This document shows positions 1 to 10,850 of a stretch of DNA of 24,661 nt, in pieces. The position numbers and the translations under genes were made by a program. The stretch is from Annulohypoxylon bovei var. microspora (taxonomy: Eukaryota; Ascomycota; Sordariomycetes; Xylariales; Hypoxylaceae): NCBI GenBank assembly GCA_022836615.1, contig MU405463.1, forward strand, positions 1 to 24,661. Reading direction: 5' to 3'. How positions within the stretch are numbered: the stretch's first letter is position 1; the number at the start of each line of letters is the position of its first letter. The notes beneath the pieces are model-generated. The model was not told the origin of the DNA and did not search any database. It was given only the letters and a program-made list of their open reading frames with translations.

Positions 1-44
1 CCCTTTTCCCGGACCTTTTCCCAACCAACAGCTTTCTGCGAAGA

Positions 45-190
45 AAAATTTTTGGGGTCTTTTTTTTCTTTTTCCCGGTCCCCGTAACTTTGGGAAGGCA
101 AAAACGCCCCGGAGCTTGCGGAGGTCGCGTTTTCCCGGACATTGTGGAAGGCCGTACCGGGTAAAAGAAAAAAAAGACCCCAAAAATTTT
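45..190. repeat. Fold-back (long inverted-repeat) element, MITE-like
   Basis: The arms 45-79 and 156-190 are reverse complements over 35 bp with one mismatch (T at 73 against A at 162). Each arm starts AAAATTTTTGGGGTC. The arms enclose 76 bp of GC-rich DNA. The motif TTTTCCCGG occurs three times (4-12, 70-78, 130-138), and TTTTCCCGGAC is exact at 4-14 and 130-140. The block is free of RIP although the DNA that starts at 192 is heavily mutated. No open frame of note and no clear target duplication are visible, so it is either a short non-autonomous element or the tip of a larger one running off the window. Confidence 0.75.
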
Positions 191-191
191 A

Positions 192-367
192 TGTAATAAA
201 CGTTATTTTATATTAATAAGGGTAAACTTATATGATTAATTATTAATTAATTTAAGTTTTATAATTAATTAAATTTATATGCGATTTAAAGTTATTTTAA
301 TAACCCACGTTTATTATTATAAATGGTTTAAATGTTATTATAAAAACCTTTAAATTAAAGATTTATA
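192..367. repeat. Left half of dispersed repeat, RIP-mutated copy 1
   Basis: This segment aligns without a single gap to 12623-12798 (constant offset 12431). From about 298 onward nearly every difference is a C-to-T or G-to-A change relative to the right copy; for example GATCGGGGATCC at 12785-12796 appears here as AATTAAAGATTT. Between 192 and 297 the pattern reverses: this copy keeps some G residues (GGG at 220-222) that are A in the right copy. The match stops abruptly at 367, where a large insertion begins. The other half of this copy is at 12346-12528. Confidence 0.85.
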
Positions 368-1350
368 TTATTTTTTTTTTATTATAATTATCCGTAATTA
401 TTATAAACGTAATTTTTTTTATAATCGTTATTAATTTTATTTAAATATTTATTTATTTATATATTATAAGTTTTATACGAAATAACCGTTATTTACGTAC
501 GTCGGAAATAAATTATTATTATTATATTTATTAAAAAGTATTAACTTTTTTAAATTACGTAATTAATAAATATTACTTTAATAATAACGGTAAATTTCCC
601 ATGGGTTATTATAATATAATTTATATTTATTTATTTATTATTATATTTTTAATATTTAATTTTTAAAAATGTAAATATATATTAAATTTTTTTTTTTTTA
701 TAAATACGTTTTTATTTATTTTCGGGATATTTTTATATTATTATAATAATTATAAATTATAAAAGCTTTATATTATATTATTAATTATTTTTAAGTTACG
801 GCTTTTTTTTTTTCGGTTAATTTACGAGTATATTTAACGTATTCGATAAATGGTTAATTTTAAAAAAATTACGTGTTAAATATTAAAAAAAAATTATTAT
901 AACCGCCGGGTTTAATAATATAATTATAAATGGTTAAAGTTCGTTGAAATAAATTAAATAAGTTCGTAATTATAAGATTCGTTTAATGTTTTCGAAACAT
1001 GATTTTTTTTAAATTATTATTAATTTTTTTTATTTTATTATTATTTTTAAAGCGTAAAAAAATAATTAATTTCACGGTGGAACCGTGTTATTAAGTTTAA
1101 TTTATAATTTTATAATCGACGAAATTTTAAATATTATTAAATATTTATTCCCGTAAATAATTAAACGTTTTTTTAATTTTTATAAATAATGGGATATAAT
1201 TAACGAATTTTATTAATAATATTACTTTAATTTTTATTTAATTAATAAAAAAATCATTTAAAAAAAGATTTTTTAAATTAATTAATCGAGCCTTAAAACT
1301 CGATAAATTTAATAGAAAATTATTTTACTTAACGAATTATTATCGTTATA
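368..1350. other. AT-rich RIP-mutated DNA upstream of LINE ORF1
   Basis: No coding frame could be followed here. Composition is extremely A+T rich with the remaining C mostly followed by G, the signature of exhaustive RIP. It is most simply the mutated 5' untranslated region of the LINE that follows, but no promoter or repeat proves it. GC content recovers locally at about 1351-1440, where ORF1 begins. Confidence 0.4.
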
Positions 1351-1380
1351 AAAGCGCAAAGCGCTCGCATCGCTCCCGAA

Positions 1381-2960
1381 ATGTCGGCGCAAAATGTTAA
1401 TAATAAAGGTGGAATGGATTTCGTTCTCGATAACGAAACACGTTAAATCCCTTAAAACGCCATTAACGAAAATTAACAAATAAATAAAATAAATAAAAAA
1501 AAAATAAATTTAAAGAATAATAATATTAATATAATTAAAGTATTATTTAATAAACTAATAAAAATAATTAAAAAAGATGTAAAAGAAAAAACGAAGGAAA
1601 TAAAAAAGGAAATCTTAAAGTAAATTATTCTTTAATTTACCGACAACGAACCCATCGAAAAACGACGCCGAAGCGACACTTTTAAACTTAAAAACATTAA
1701 GGAATTATTTATTATAATAAAAACCGACATTTTAAAAATAATGAAAATTGAAATTTTAATTACGATTATATTTAATTTAAATTACGTATATAACGATGTA
1801 ACTTCGATTTTAAAATTATAAATTAATATAATGTTAAAAAATATAATATAAAATTAATTATTAATATTAATAATATTAACGAAACGGTAAAAAAAATTAA
1901 TAATAAAAAAAACGTAAATTAATTTTAAATTAATTACGAAGAACGTTAAAAAAGTGGTAAAAATAATAAATGTATTTTTTAAATAATAAAACGTTATTAT
2001 AATAAAATAATTAAAAAACGGCGATGTAACGATTATGTTTTAATATGGAATTATTTTATATAAAAATAATTAAAATTAAATGAAAAAAGTATTTAAATTT
2101 TAAGTAATAAATATAAAAAAAAAATTTTAAATTATCGTAAAAAGCTTAAACGCGGATAAACTTTAAAATGTAAATATAATGTTAACGGAATTATTTAAAG
2201 AATTATAAAAATAAAATATAAAAATTATAAATTAAATAAAATCGGGATTCCGAAAAAGCTTTAAAATAAAATACGCGATAATAATTTTATATGTATTTAA
2301 TTTTATTACGGTATAATAAATGTGTAATAATGGTTTAATTTAAAAAGTAAAAATTTTTTAATGCGAATTTTTCTTTAAAAATCTTAAAATTAAATAATGT
2401 TATAAGTGTTATAAATTTAAATATATAATTAAATTTTACGAAAAATAAATTAAATGTGGTAAATGTGCGGGATTAATATATAAAAAAAGAAATAAAATAT
2501 ATTATAAAATGTTTTATTATTATAATTATAATAAAACGTATATAATATAAAATAAAAATTATTTATAAGTGTAAAACGTAAAAGAAAAAATTAAAGAAAT
2601 ATACGTTTATAAGTTACGTTAATTCGAAAAACGTTAATTCGAAGAACGAATTATTTATAAAAACGTATTAATTAATTTAATTTATCGATTTAAAGGCCTA
2701 ATATTAAACACAACGATTAATAATCGAAATACCAACGATTCGTCGACGGCGAACGTAATAACATAAAACCGATTTAAGGAAATATTTAAATGGTAATAAA
2801 TTATATTACGAAAAAAAAAACTTAAAAACTTACTTCGGGTAAAAAACGAAGTATTATTAATACGCATATATTTTAATAAAAGTTTAACGGGAATATTAAT
2901 ATTACCGAACGTTAAGAATATATAAATATTTAAAACAAGCTTCGAACCGTTAACATTATA
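1381..2960 (+). pseudogene. Tad1-like LINE ORF1 (gag-like nucleic-acid-binding protein), RIP-dead
   Basis: Frame 1 carries a CCHC zinc knuckle with perfect spacing: Cys codons at 2398 and 2407, a Tyr codon (TAT) at 2422 where His is expected and a Tyr codon (TAC) at 2437 where Cys is expected. Both changes are single G-to-A/C-to-T steps. A second, partial knuckle follows (Cys 2455, Cys 2464, Tyr in place of His at 2479). The same frame reaches back to ATG 1381 (MSAQNVNN...), which I take as a possible start because local GC is high there. In-frame stops are TAA/TAG, as expected from CAA, CAG or TGG. Tad-clade LINEs encode such a protein to bind element RNA. The 3' end is approximate; frame 1 fades before ORF2 starts in frame 3. 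Confidence 0.7.
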
Positions 2961-3020
2961 ATAATAATGATAATAATAATTATAAACGAACGATTAATTT
3001 TTAAAGAATATTTAATGAAT

Positions 3021-6000
3021 AAAATTCGAATAACGTATTAAAATGTAACGGAAAAAAACGGCAACGCGTTATAAGCGTTAAAATATCGGTACGACGGCGA
3101 AATCGTGGCGATTTAAAAGCCGAAAATAATAAACGGAATGTTTTAAAATTCGAAATTAAGTAATAATTATTATATGGTGTGGGGAGGTTTAAAACGAGCG
3201 GTGATATTTATTAATAAAATAATAAATAAAAATTATTAATTAAACGAAGTAAATTATAATTAATTAACGGTGAGCTTATAAAACATTAACGAAAAAATAA
3301 CGGTATAATTAATATACGTTAAACCATTAAAAAAAACGAAGAAAAATTTAATTTTAAAATTAAAATAAAAAAAAATAATTAATAAACAAGTGGTAATAAA
3401 CGATTTTAATATATATTACTTATTATGGGATAAATACGAAAAAAATAAAAGAAATTTAAAATAAATTATATTATTAACGGTTTAATGGTGATTTAACTTT
3501 ATAACGTTAAAAAGAACGGTTATAAAAAATAAATAAAATTAAAAAAATTTTATAATAAATTTAATATAAATAAACGAGAAATTTTATAACTTTAATCCGA
3601 AGGCATTTAAATAAGAAAAATTAAATTATATAACGTAAAAAATACAAATAAAAAGCGACGACGGACCGATACCGAAACGATAAGCACCCGTTAATAAAGT
3701 GTGGAAAAAATTAAATAAAATATTAATATTAACGGAAAGTTAAAACATCGAAGTTTTAAAAAAATTTAATAACGCCGAATAAATGAACGAATATATTTAA
3801 TACTTAATAACGAAGTTATAAAATATCGTTAAAGCAGCGACGGAATTATATAAAACATCATTTAATAAAGTAATTAAATGGTGGGGAAAAGAAATTAATT
3901 AAGCAAAAAAAGATATAATAAAGCAAAAATGGAAATGGAACGAATAACGATCGAAACGAAAATGGAAAGCTTTGCGAATAATAAATAAAAAATTTAAGAA
4001 AGTAATATATAAAGCAAAGCGTAATTACTTTAAAAAAACGCTTGCGGAAGTTTCGAAAAATAATAAAATACTATGGGATATAAAGAAATAAATAAAGTTA
4101 AAAAGTTAATAATTCGTTTAAAATAATAAGTTATTAACCTTAAAAAGAAATGTAAACGAAGAATTATAAACGGAATAATATTAAAATAAAAATAATGTAT
4201 TATTATAATGTTTTTTCTTTTTATTAATAATAAATTTTTCGGATATATTATAAAGTTTAATATATAATAAACCATTTATAAACGAAAATAACTTTATAAT
4301 AAATAAAAAAATACATTAAAAAAACATTAAAAAAGCGGCGAAAAAAACTAAATTATAAAAAGCATTAAAAAAAAATATATTATTAATAAAATTTATTAAA
4401 GTTTACGGAAAGTTAATGTACCGCGCGTTAACCGTTATTATTACGTAAAACTTTATATTAAAATATTATTTTAAAGCTTTTAAATAAACGATAATAATTA
4501 TATTATTTAAATTAAATAAAATAAAAGAAAAGAAATCTTTATTAAACGTATATAAACTTATAATATTATTAAATACGATGGGGAAGTTTATTAAAAAAAC
4601 GATTATTCGGCGGATTATATACGTAATGGAAAAAAAATTATTATTTTTTAAAAGTTAAATAAATAATAAAAAGTTTAAGTTTATAAAAGTTGCCGTATAT
4701 ATAATAATAAAAGGAATATATTCCGTATAAAAATATAACGAAACGGCGTTATTTTTATAATTAAATATATTAAGTGCATTTAATAATGTGGTATTATAAA
4801 AAATAGTTTACGTATTATATAAAAAGGGATTCTTGTTTTAAATAATTAAATGGGTAATGAATTTTATAAATAAAAAAAAAATAAAACTAATTTTCGACGA
4901 AACGAAATTAAAACGGTAACGGATTTTTGCGGGAATTTCGTAAAGGTTATTATTATCCTCGATTTTATTTATCTTATATATTATTACGTTATATGAAAAA
5001 TTAAAATAAGAAAAAATTTTAATGGTGGGGTTTACGGACGATATAAACTTATTAACGGTAATTAAAAATATTAAAAAAAATTATATTAAATTAAAAAAGG
5101 CGTTTAAGGTGTGCGAATCGTGGGCGAAGAAATATAAAATGTTTTTTACTTTTAATAAAAACGAATTAATGCACTTTATAAAAGCATATAAATTTAAAAC
5201 GAATTTAATAATATTAAAAAATATATGCGTAAAATTATTAAAAAACGTACGCTTTTTTAACGTATGGTTAAATAAAAAGTTATATTAAAAAAAACATTTA
5301 AAATATATAAAAAATAAAATAAAAAAATAAAAATACGCACTTTCGAAGCTAGCGGTATTTATATAAAAATATAACGCTTTAAAAACGAAAAAAGTTTATA
5401 TTAAAGTGATTTAAAGCGCGATGTTATACGGGGTAATGGTATAATATATCCCGAGCAACGAAAACGGTAAAATTAAAAAAATAATAAATAAATTACGCGT
5501 TATGTAATTAAATTATTTACGGGAAATTAACGGAGCGTATAAAGTTATTTTTATACCCGTTTTAAAAGCGGAAATCGAATGTTTTTTAATAAACTTATAT
5601 TTAAATTTAAGATTAATAAAATTCGAATTTAAAGCGAGATTTTTAAGATTTGACCGCGTTATTATAAAAGTAAAAAATAAAATAACACGGTGGTTAAATA
5701 AAAATAAAAAGCGTTAACGTTAAAACGGCAACGAAACGTTAACGAAAAAATTCGAATAAAATAAAGAATTAAAAAATATTTGGTTAATTAAATGGAAAGT
5801 TAATAAATGTTCGGAAAATAATTTTATTAAAAAGTGGTAAAAGAAATGGGAAACGACGGATTACGAGCGAAACATTTTTATTATATTAACGCCTTTTAAT
5901 AACACATCGATTAAAAATTAATATTATAAAATAAAGAAATATAAGGCCTCGGCTTTAATGTAAATCCGAACAAAGAAAATTAACCTTAACGTTTTTTTTT

Positions 6001-6330
6001 TCGAAAAAAGGGTAATAGGTATATAAATCTTTAAGTGTTAATGCGGCGAAAAAGAAATAATATATTATATTATTATGAAATGCTTATAATTTATTAACGC
6101 GAGGTTAATGTTTTGCGAAAAGCTTAAACCGAATGTATTTATAATTTTAAAGGATTATTAAAGAATTATAATAAATTTAAACGAATTTAAGGTTATTATG
6201 CGGTGGTTTTTAAAAAAAAGTTTATTATTAATGTATAAGGTGGTATTATTATTAATATTATCGAAAGTAATATAAAAAAAATGGATATAAGTGAAATCGC
6301 CGGCGTGTTATTAACGGAAAATAAATTAAA
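3021..6330 (+). pseudogene. Tad1-like LINE ORF2 (AP endonuclease + reverse transcriptase + C-terminal zinc motif), RIP-dead
   Basis: One frame (frame 3) can be followed for over 3 kb with no net indel. An APE-type endonuclease comes first: its metal-binding Glu in the 'IQEP' motif now reads Lys (codon AAG just after the stop at about 3099), and the 'GDFN..HxLW' motif reads INDFNIYYLLWD from 3396. The reverse transcriptase follows: LLNTMGK at 4566-4586, the catalytic box as FTDD at 5031-5042 (usually ADD/VDD), then the thumb region around 5288-5650. The C-terminus has the Tad hallmark QIRTKK near 5961 and a CxCGxxxE...C motif from 6036 with His positions read as Tyr. Endonuclease and RT would drive target-primed reverse transcription. 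Dozens of TAA/TAG codons and lost catalytic residues make it inactive. The region 5022-5288 is the longest surviving open piece. Confidence 0.88.
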
Positions 6331-6389
6331 AGTAATAAGTTTAATATTAAAGGTAATTAAGTTTATAAAATTAAATTAATTAAAAGAAT

Positions 6390-6470
6390 AAATAAATAAG
6401 TAAATAAATGGGATATATATTAATAATTATACGGTAAAATAATAATAATAATAATAATAATAATATTAAA
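6390..6470 (+). repeat. Probable LINE 3' tail with (TAA)n microsatellite
   Basis: After the LINE coding frame fades, the sequence turns into short A-rich repeats and an uninterrupted (TAA)n run at about 6439-6464. Tad and other I-superfamily LINEs often end in simple repeats rather than poly(A), so this is a plausible 3' end. No matching target duplication was found next to it. Confidence 0.45.
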
Positions 6471-6599
6471 ATTAATATATATTACGTTAGTTTTTTATTA
6501 AATAATAAAGGTTAATCCTTTATAATAACGAATTTAACTTATATATTTAACTTTTTAATAAAAGTTTACTCGATTTTTAATTAAAATGCTTTTTTATTA

Positions 6600-7290
6600 A
6601 AAAATTAATAATAATAATTAATATTATTTAATAATAATTAATATAATAAAGCTTTTATAAATTTAATTCGGCTTGTAATATTTTAAAAGTAACGTTAACG
6701 ATAATACGACGAAACGATAATGGAATATAATATATATTTATATAAAGCTTACGAAAATGGTGAATTTATAACATTTTTTATTATAATTAAATTTACTTTA
6801 CGTAAACGGAAAAGGTTAATATTTTATTCGAAGAATAAGGCGTAAAAGAAATACGATATTATTTTTTAATAATAATAAACTTAAATATTAAACGGTAAAT
6901 AACCGTAGCGACGTTATAACGAAAATGTTTTCGAAATTAATATGCGTTTTTAAGCTTATTTTTAAATTAAAACATATAATTGTAAATTTAATTAAAATAC
7001 GGACGGATGAAACGAAGTAATATTATTAATGCGTATAAATTATTATATAACTTAATGGTAACTTAAAGAAAAAATTAAAATTAATCGAAATGATAATAAT
7101 AATTTAACGGAATATTTACGATTTTATAATATTTGTAACGATGTGTATAAAGTAAATAAAAAGTTATCGAAACACGGTGAAAAATATAAAAAAGTTTAAT
7201 GGTTTTATTATTAATAAGATTATATAATATATACGTAAAATGTAAATAAATTATATAAAACATGTTAACGACGGTTAATTTAATTTATGG
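6600..7290 (+). pseudogene. Unidentified RIP-decayed reading frame
   Basis: Frame 3 can be followed from about 6640 to at least 7290 with only TAA/TAG interruptions. It reads like protein: YDETIMEYNIYLYKAYENGE (6705-6764), FTLRKRKRLIFYSKNKA (about 6792-6842) and NLTEYLRFYNICNDVYKVNK (7101-7160). Composition is charged and aromatic with no zinc knuckle, HUH, RT or integrase motif that I can see. It lies between the LINE tail and the Gypsy pol, on the strand opposite to the Gypsy element. It may be part of another element, a captured gene, or extra coding sequence of the outer element. I do not recognise the family. Confidence 0.35.
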
Positions 7291-7299
7291 TAAAATAAT

Positions 7300-8465
7300 T
7301 ATAATGTATCGTTAATGGTGAATTAACGATTTGAAATTTTTAATATTAAAAAAAAAAAAATTTTCACGGTTTATTTATAATGTAAAAAAAGTTTTATAAG
7401 TTAAAAAAGTAACAAAAGTTCTTTATTATATTATAATTAAAAAAGTAAAAATAATTTTTTTAAGATTTTTAATTTTGCAAATAATAAAGCTTTTTAAATA
7501 AAGTTATTTAAAATAAAATTAATTAATAATAAAATGACGAGTTACCGGTAAATAAAACCTTTAATAATAAGAAGGAAATAATTATAATTATTTTATTTTA
7601 AAACATTTTTTTTATTAAATTTATTATTTAATTGTAATTTTATTTTATTAAATTTAATTAATTAATTAATTACTTTTTCATTACCTTTTCTTAATCATTT
7701 TTATTAAAAAAATAAGCTTTTATAATTATAAAATAAAAAATAATATTAACGCGTAACGATGAAAATTAATAATCGTAACGGAGTAAATTTTTTTTAATAT
7801 ATAGTTTTTACTTGAATATTTATTATGTAATAACACCGTACACTTATTTTTATAAACTTAATTTGTTTAAAAATTTAAAAGTAATTAATGTAAAAGTAAA
7901 TAAATAAATAAATAAATAAATATTTAATTAATAACGTATTTAATTACCATTAATATCGCCGTTTATTTTAAAAACGTATAATCGATTATTTAATATATAA
8001 ACGATGTTAAAAAGTATATCGGTTATAAATTTAATAATAATGTATTTAATTTTTTATTAATTAATAAAAAGGATATTTAATTATAATTTAATGTATTATT
8101 AACGTTATTTTAAAATATTAAAATAATTTTACCGTTTCTTTAAATATCACTTTAACCGTAACGTGTTTTTAATCGTAATATATACTCGTTAATTAACGAG
8201 TTATATTATTATATTTTAATATAAATTATATATTTATTACATTAATTACCGTTCCCGCCGCATATAAAAAGTTTCCGGATGCTTTAATATATTTCGAAAT
8301 TTTATATAATTAATTTTAATATTTAACGAAATGTTTTTTTATTTATTTATTTTTTATTATTATTAAAAAGTTCGTTCTTTATAATAAATGTTTATAAATC
8401 GCTTAAAGGTTTAATCGATTAAACTTATGAAAATATCGAATAAATTTTATTATTACTTCGTTTTT
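7300..8465. other. AT-rich RIP-mutated DNA, expected place of Gypsy integrase and 3' end
   Basis: A Ty3/Gypsy element on the minus strand should have its zinc-binding and integrase domains here. Short protein-like pieces can be read on the minus strand, but I could not identify the HHCC finger, the D-D-E residues or an LTR. An (AAAT)n run lies at about 7898-7922. The Gypsy element may be truncated here, or these domains may simply be mutated past recognition by eye. Confidence 0.4.
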
Positions 8466-8469
8466 ATTA

Positions 8470-10850
8470 ATTAATAAAGCTTTATTAATTAAGTTTAAAT
8501 TAAAAGGTTTAAATAAATAATTTATTAATACGTGAATTTTATTAAAATAATAAATAATTTATATATTATAATATTTAATAATATTTAAAAAACGTATAAT
8601 TTTAATAAGTTATTTAACCTTAATATTAATTAATTTAAATAATTCATGGTTTATAACCATTGTAATTTCTCCTTTTTTTACCTAATGGTATTAATATTAT
8701 AATAATAATATAATTTTTAATAATTTTTTTTTTAAGTTAAATAACGTGTTTATATATTCGTGAGCTTTTTAAAAAAATAAACCATTAAATGTAAAACGTT
8801 TTAATCACCGTAAAAATGTGGTTAAAGTAAAGTTATTTTAACGTGTAATTTATTAACGTTTAATTCGATTATTAAAAGTAATTTTTAATCGAATCGTTAT
8901 ATTATTAACATAATAATAATTAAATCACGAATTTTTTTTTATATTATTATCGTTTCCGCGTTTAATTTAATAAATTCACCCTTAGGTCCACTTATGAAAG
9001 TTATTAATAAAATTATTATTATTAAATAATCTTTTATTAAATGTTTAAAATAATTTATTACGTTAATAAACGCTTTAATTTATATAATTGTTTTAAGTTT
9101 AAAGCGATTTTTAATTGTTGCCACTTTAATTAAGTTTGCTTTAATATTAATTTTAAAAATAATGAAGTTAAGAAAGATTTTTTTTTTAACGAAAAATTAA
9201 AACTTAAAGGTGTTAATAATTATGCCGTATGCCGCGAAGCGCTTAAAAACCATTAAAAGTCGTTCATGTAATTACTTTTTTATATTAACTTATATTATTA
9301 TATCATTTAATAATTTAATTAATTATTTAATAAAAAAAGCCATGATTTCTTTTATAAGCGCTTAAAACGTTATTAAGGCGTTTATTAAGTTAAATAATAT
9401 TATTATTTATTCGTATATTTTAAATAAAATTACGAAAATTATTTTTTTACGGTAAAGTTTATATATAAATATATATTAAAACTTATTCTTTAAATCGATA
9501 AAAGCGTATTATTTATGATTTAATGCCTTTTAAATTTAATTTATAATATTAAGTAACGAATGTACGTTTTTTTTTATGCGTTTATTAATTTTTTAATAAT
9601 TGTAATAAAAACGTTAAATTATATTTAAATTTATTTTATTTAATATAACCGTTTAACCGGGTGTTTTTTTAAGGGTAAGTAACGATGGTAAAACTTAAAA
9701 ACTTTTATTTTTTCGAATAATTTTTCCTTCGTATTTTTTAACGAATTCATGTAACGCTTGTTTTTATTATAAATTATACTTTTTTAAAGGAAGTTTCACA
9801 AGTAAAAAGTCACTTATATTAATATAATATTATGTTTTTATAATTATATTTATTTATTATTTCTTTTCGTTAAAAAGTTTAAATATTTTATTAATATAAA
9901 TGTTTAAATAAACATTAATTACATCATTTATAATAAGTATATTTTTATGTTATTATAATTTAAGTTTATAAAAAACGTTGAAAATTAATTTTTATATGTA
10001 ATTAATTAATATTTTATTAATTAGTTTTAAAGTAAGTTTTTTTTCGTATTTTTATAATATAATAGTTTTTTTATTTATTTCGTTTTTGCATTAAATTTCT
10101 TATTTATAAAATATATTTTTTTTAAATGTAAAGTTTTTTAAAAATGTTTTATTTAAAATGATTTTTATTAACATTATAAATGAAATGTTATATTTATTTT
10201 TAATTTTAAATTTTATTATAATAATAATATTTTTCGTTATACGTGGTTTTAAACCGTTTATTTTTATCATGGTAAATGGTTGCTTTGTTTTATATTTTTA
10301 TAAATTTTTTATTAAAAATTATGAAACGTAATAAGTTATGTAATTATAATTAAAAAAAGTTATGAAATGTTTTTTATTATTTAATTTAATTATAAAAAAG
10401 TTGTGTTATTTTTTATATCCTTTTTTAATTAATTTATTTTTATGTAATAATAATTTAAAATTATTATTTATTTTTATTAAATGAATATAATTATTTTAAT
10501 TTTTATTATCGAAGTTATTAAATAAATTAACAAGTTTTAAATCGATATTTAATTTAATTAACGTTTTTATTAAATTTTATTAATTTTGTTTTTTATTTTT
10601 ATTTTTTACGAAGTGGATTTATTTATTATTACTTTTGTTTTTTTATTTATTATAAATATTTTGGATTTTTTTTTCGAATTTTTAACGATTATTATTATTT
10701 TCTTTAAATAAGGTGTTTTTTAATGTGATTTTTTCGGATTTTATTAAATATATTAAAGTTTTTCGAAAAAAATGTAACTTTTAAATATAATCCTTTATTT
10801 AATAACTTTTTTTATTATAATTAAAGCATTTATTATTAAATATTTTTATT
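8470..10850 (-). pseudogene. Ty3/Gypsy gag-pol polyprotein (zinc knuckle, RT, RNase H), RIP-dead
   Basis: Read on the minus strand. The gag zinc knuckle has CX2CX4HX4C spacing: Cys codon at 10828-10826, then Tyr in place of Cys at 10819, of His at 10804 and of Cys at 10789. In the same frame the reverse transcriptase starts near 9793 (LPLKKYNL...QALHEFVKKYE), passes AFIDLKN around 9510 and FNLINALITFQAL around 9380, and its YLDD box reads LND at 9310-9302. It continues through RFAAYGIIINTFKFQFF and AFINVINYFKHLIKDY to GPKGEF (from 8989). RNase H follows in another frame (HEYINTLFN near 8780; VINHELFKLINIK at about 8657-8619; the element's 'YRPGK..VLADYLSRP'-type end near 8510), so at least one indel lies between about 8700 and 8985. 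Gag and RT share one frame, as in single-ORF chromoviruses. Many TAA/TAG codons make it inactive. Confidence 0.85.

Noticed and set aside
2682..2867. 61-codon minus-strand frame
   Set aside because: Antisense to the end of LINE ORF1; frame is open by chance in AT-rich DNA and lacks any family feature.
4030..4275. 81-codon minus-strand frame rich in Ile/Phe/Tyr
   Set aside because: Antisense to LINE ORF2 between endonuclease and RT; apparent membrane-like composition is a product of AT-rich DNA.
7081..7263. 60-codon minus-strand frame
   Set aside because: Tested as possible Gypsy integrase but no motif matched; the plus-strand frame in the same place reads more like protein.
7898..7922. (AAAT)n run as possible telomere or centromere repeat
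   Set aside because: A simple microsatellite in AT-rich DNA; no TTAGGG arrays or centromere-specific feature present.
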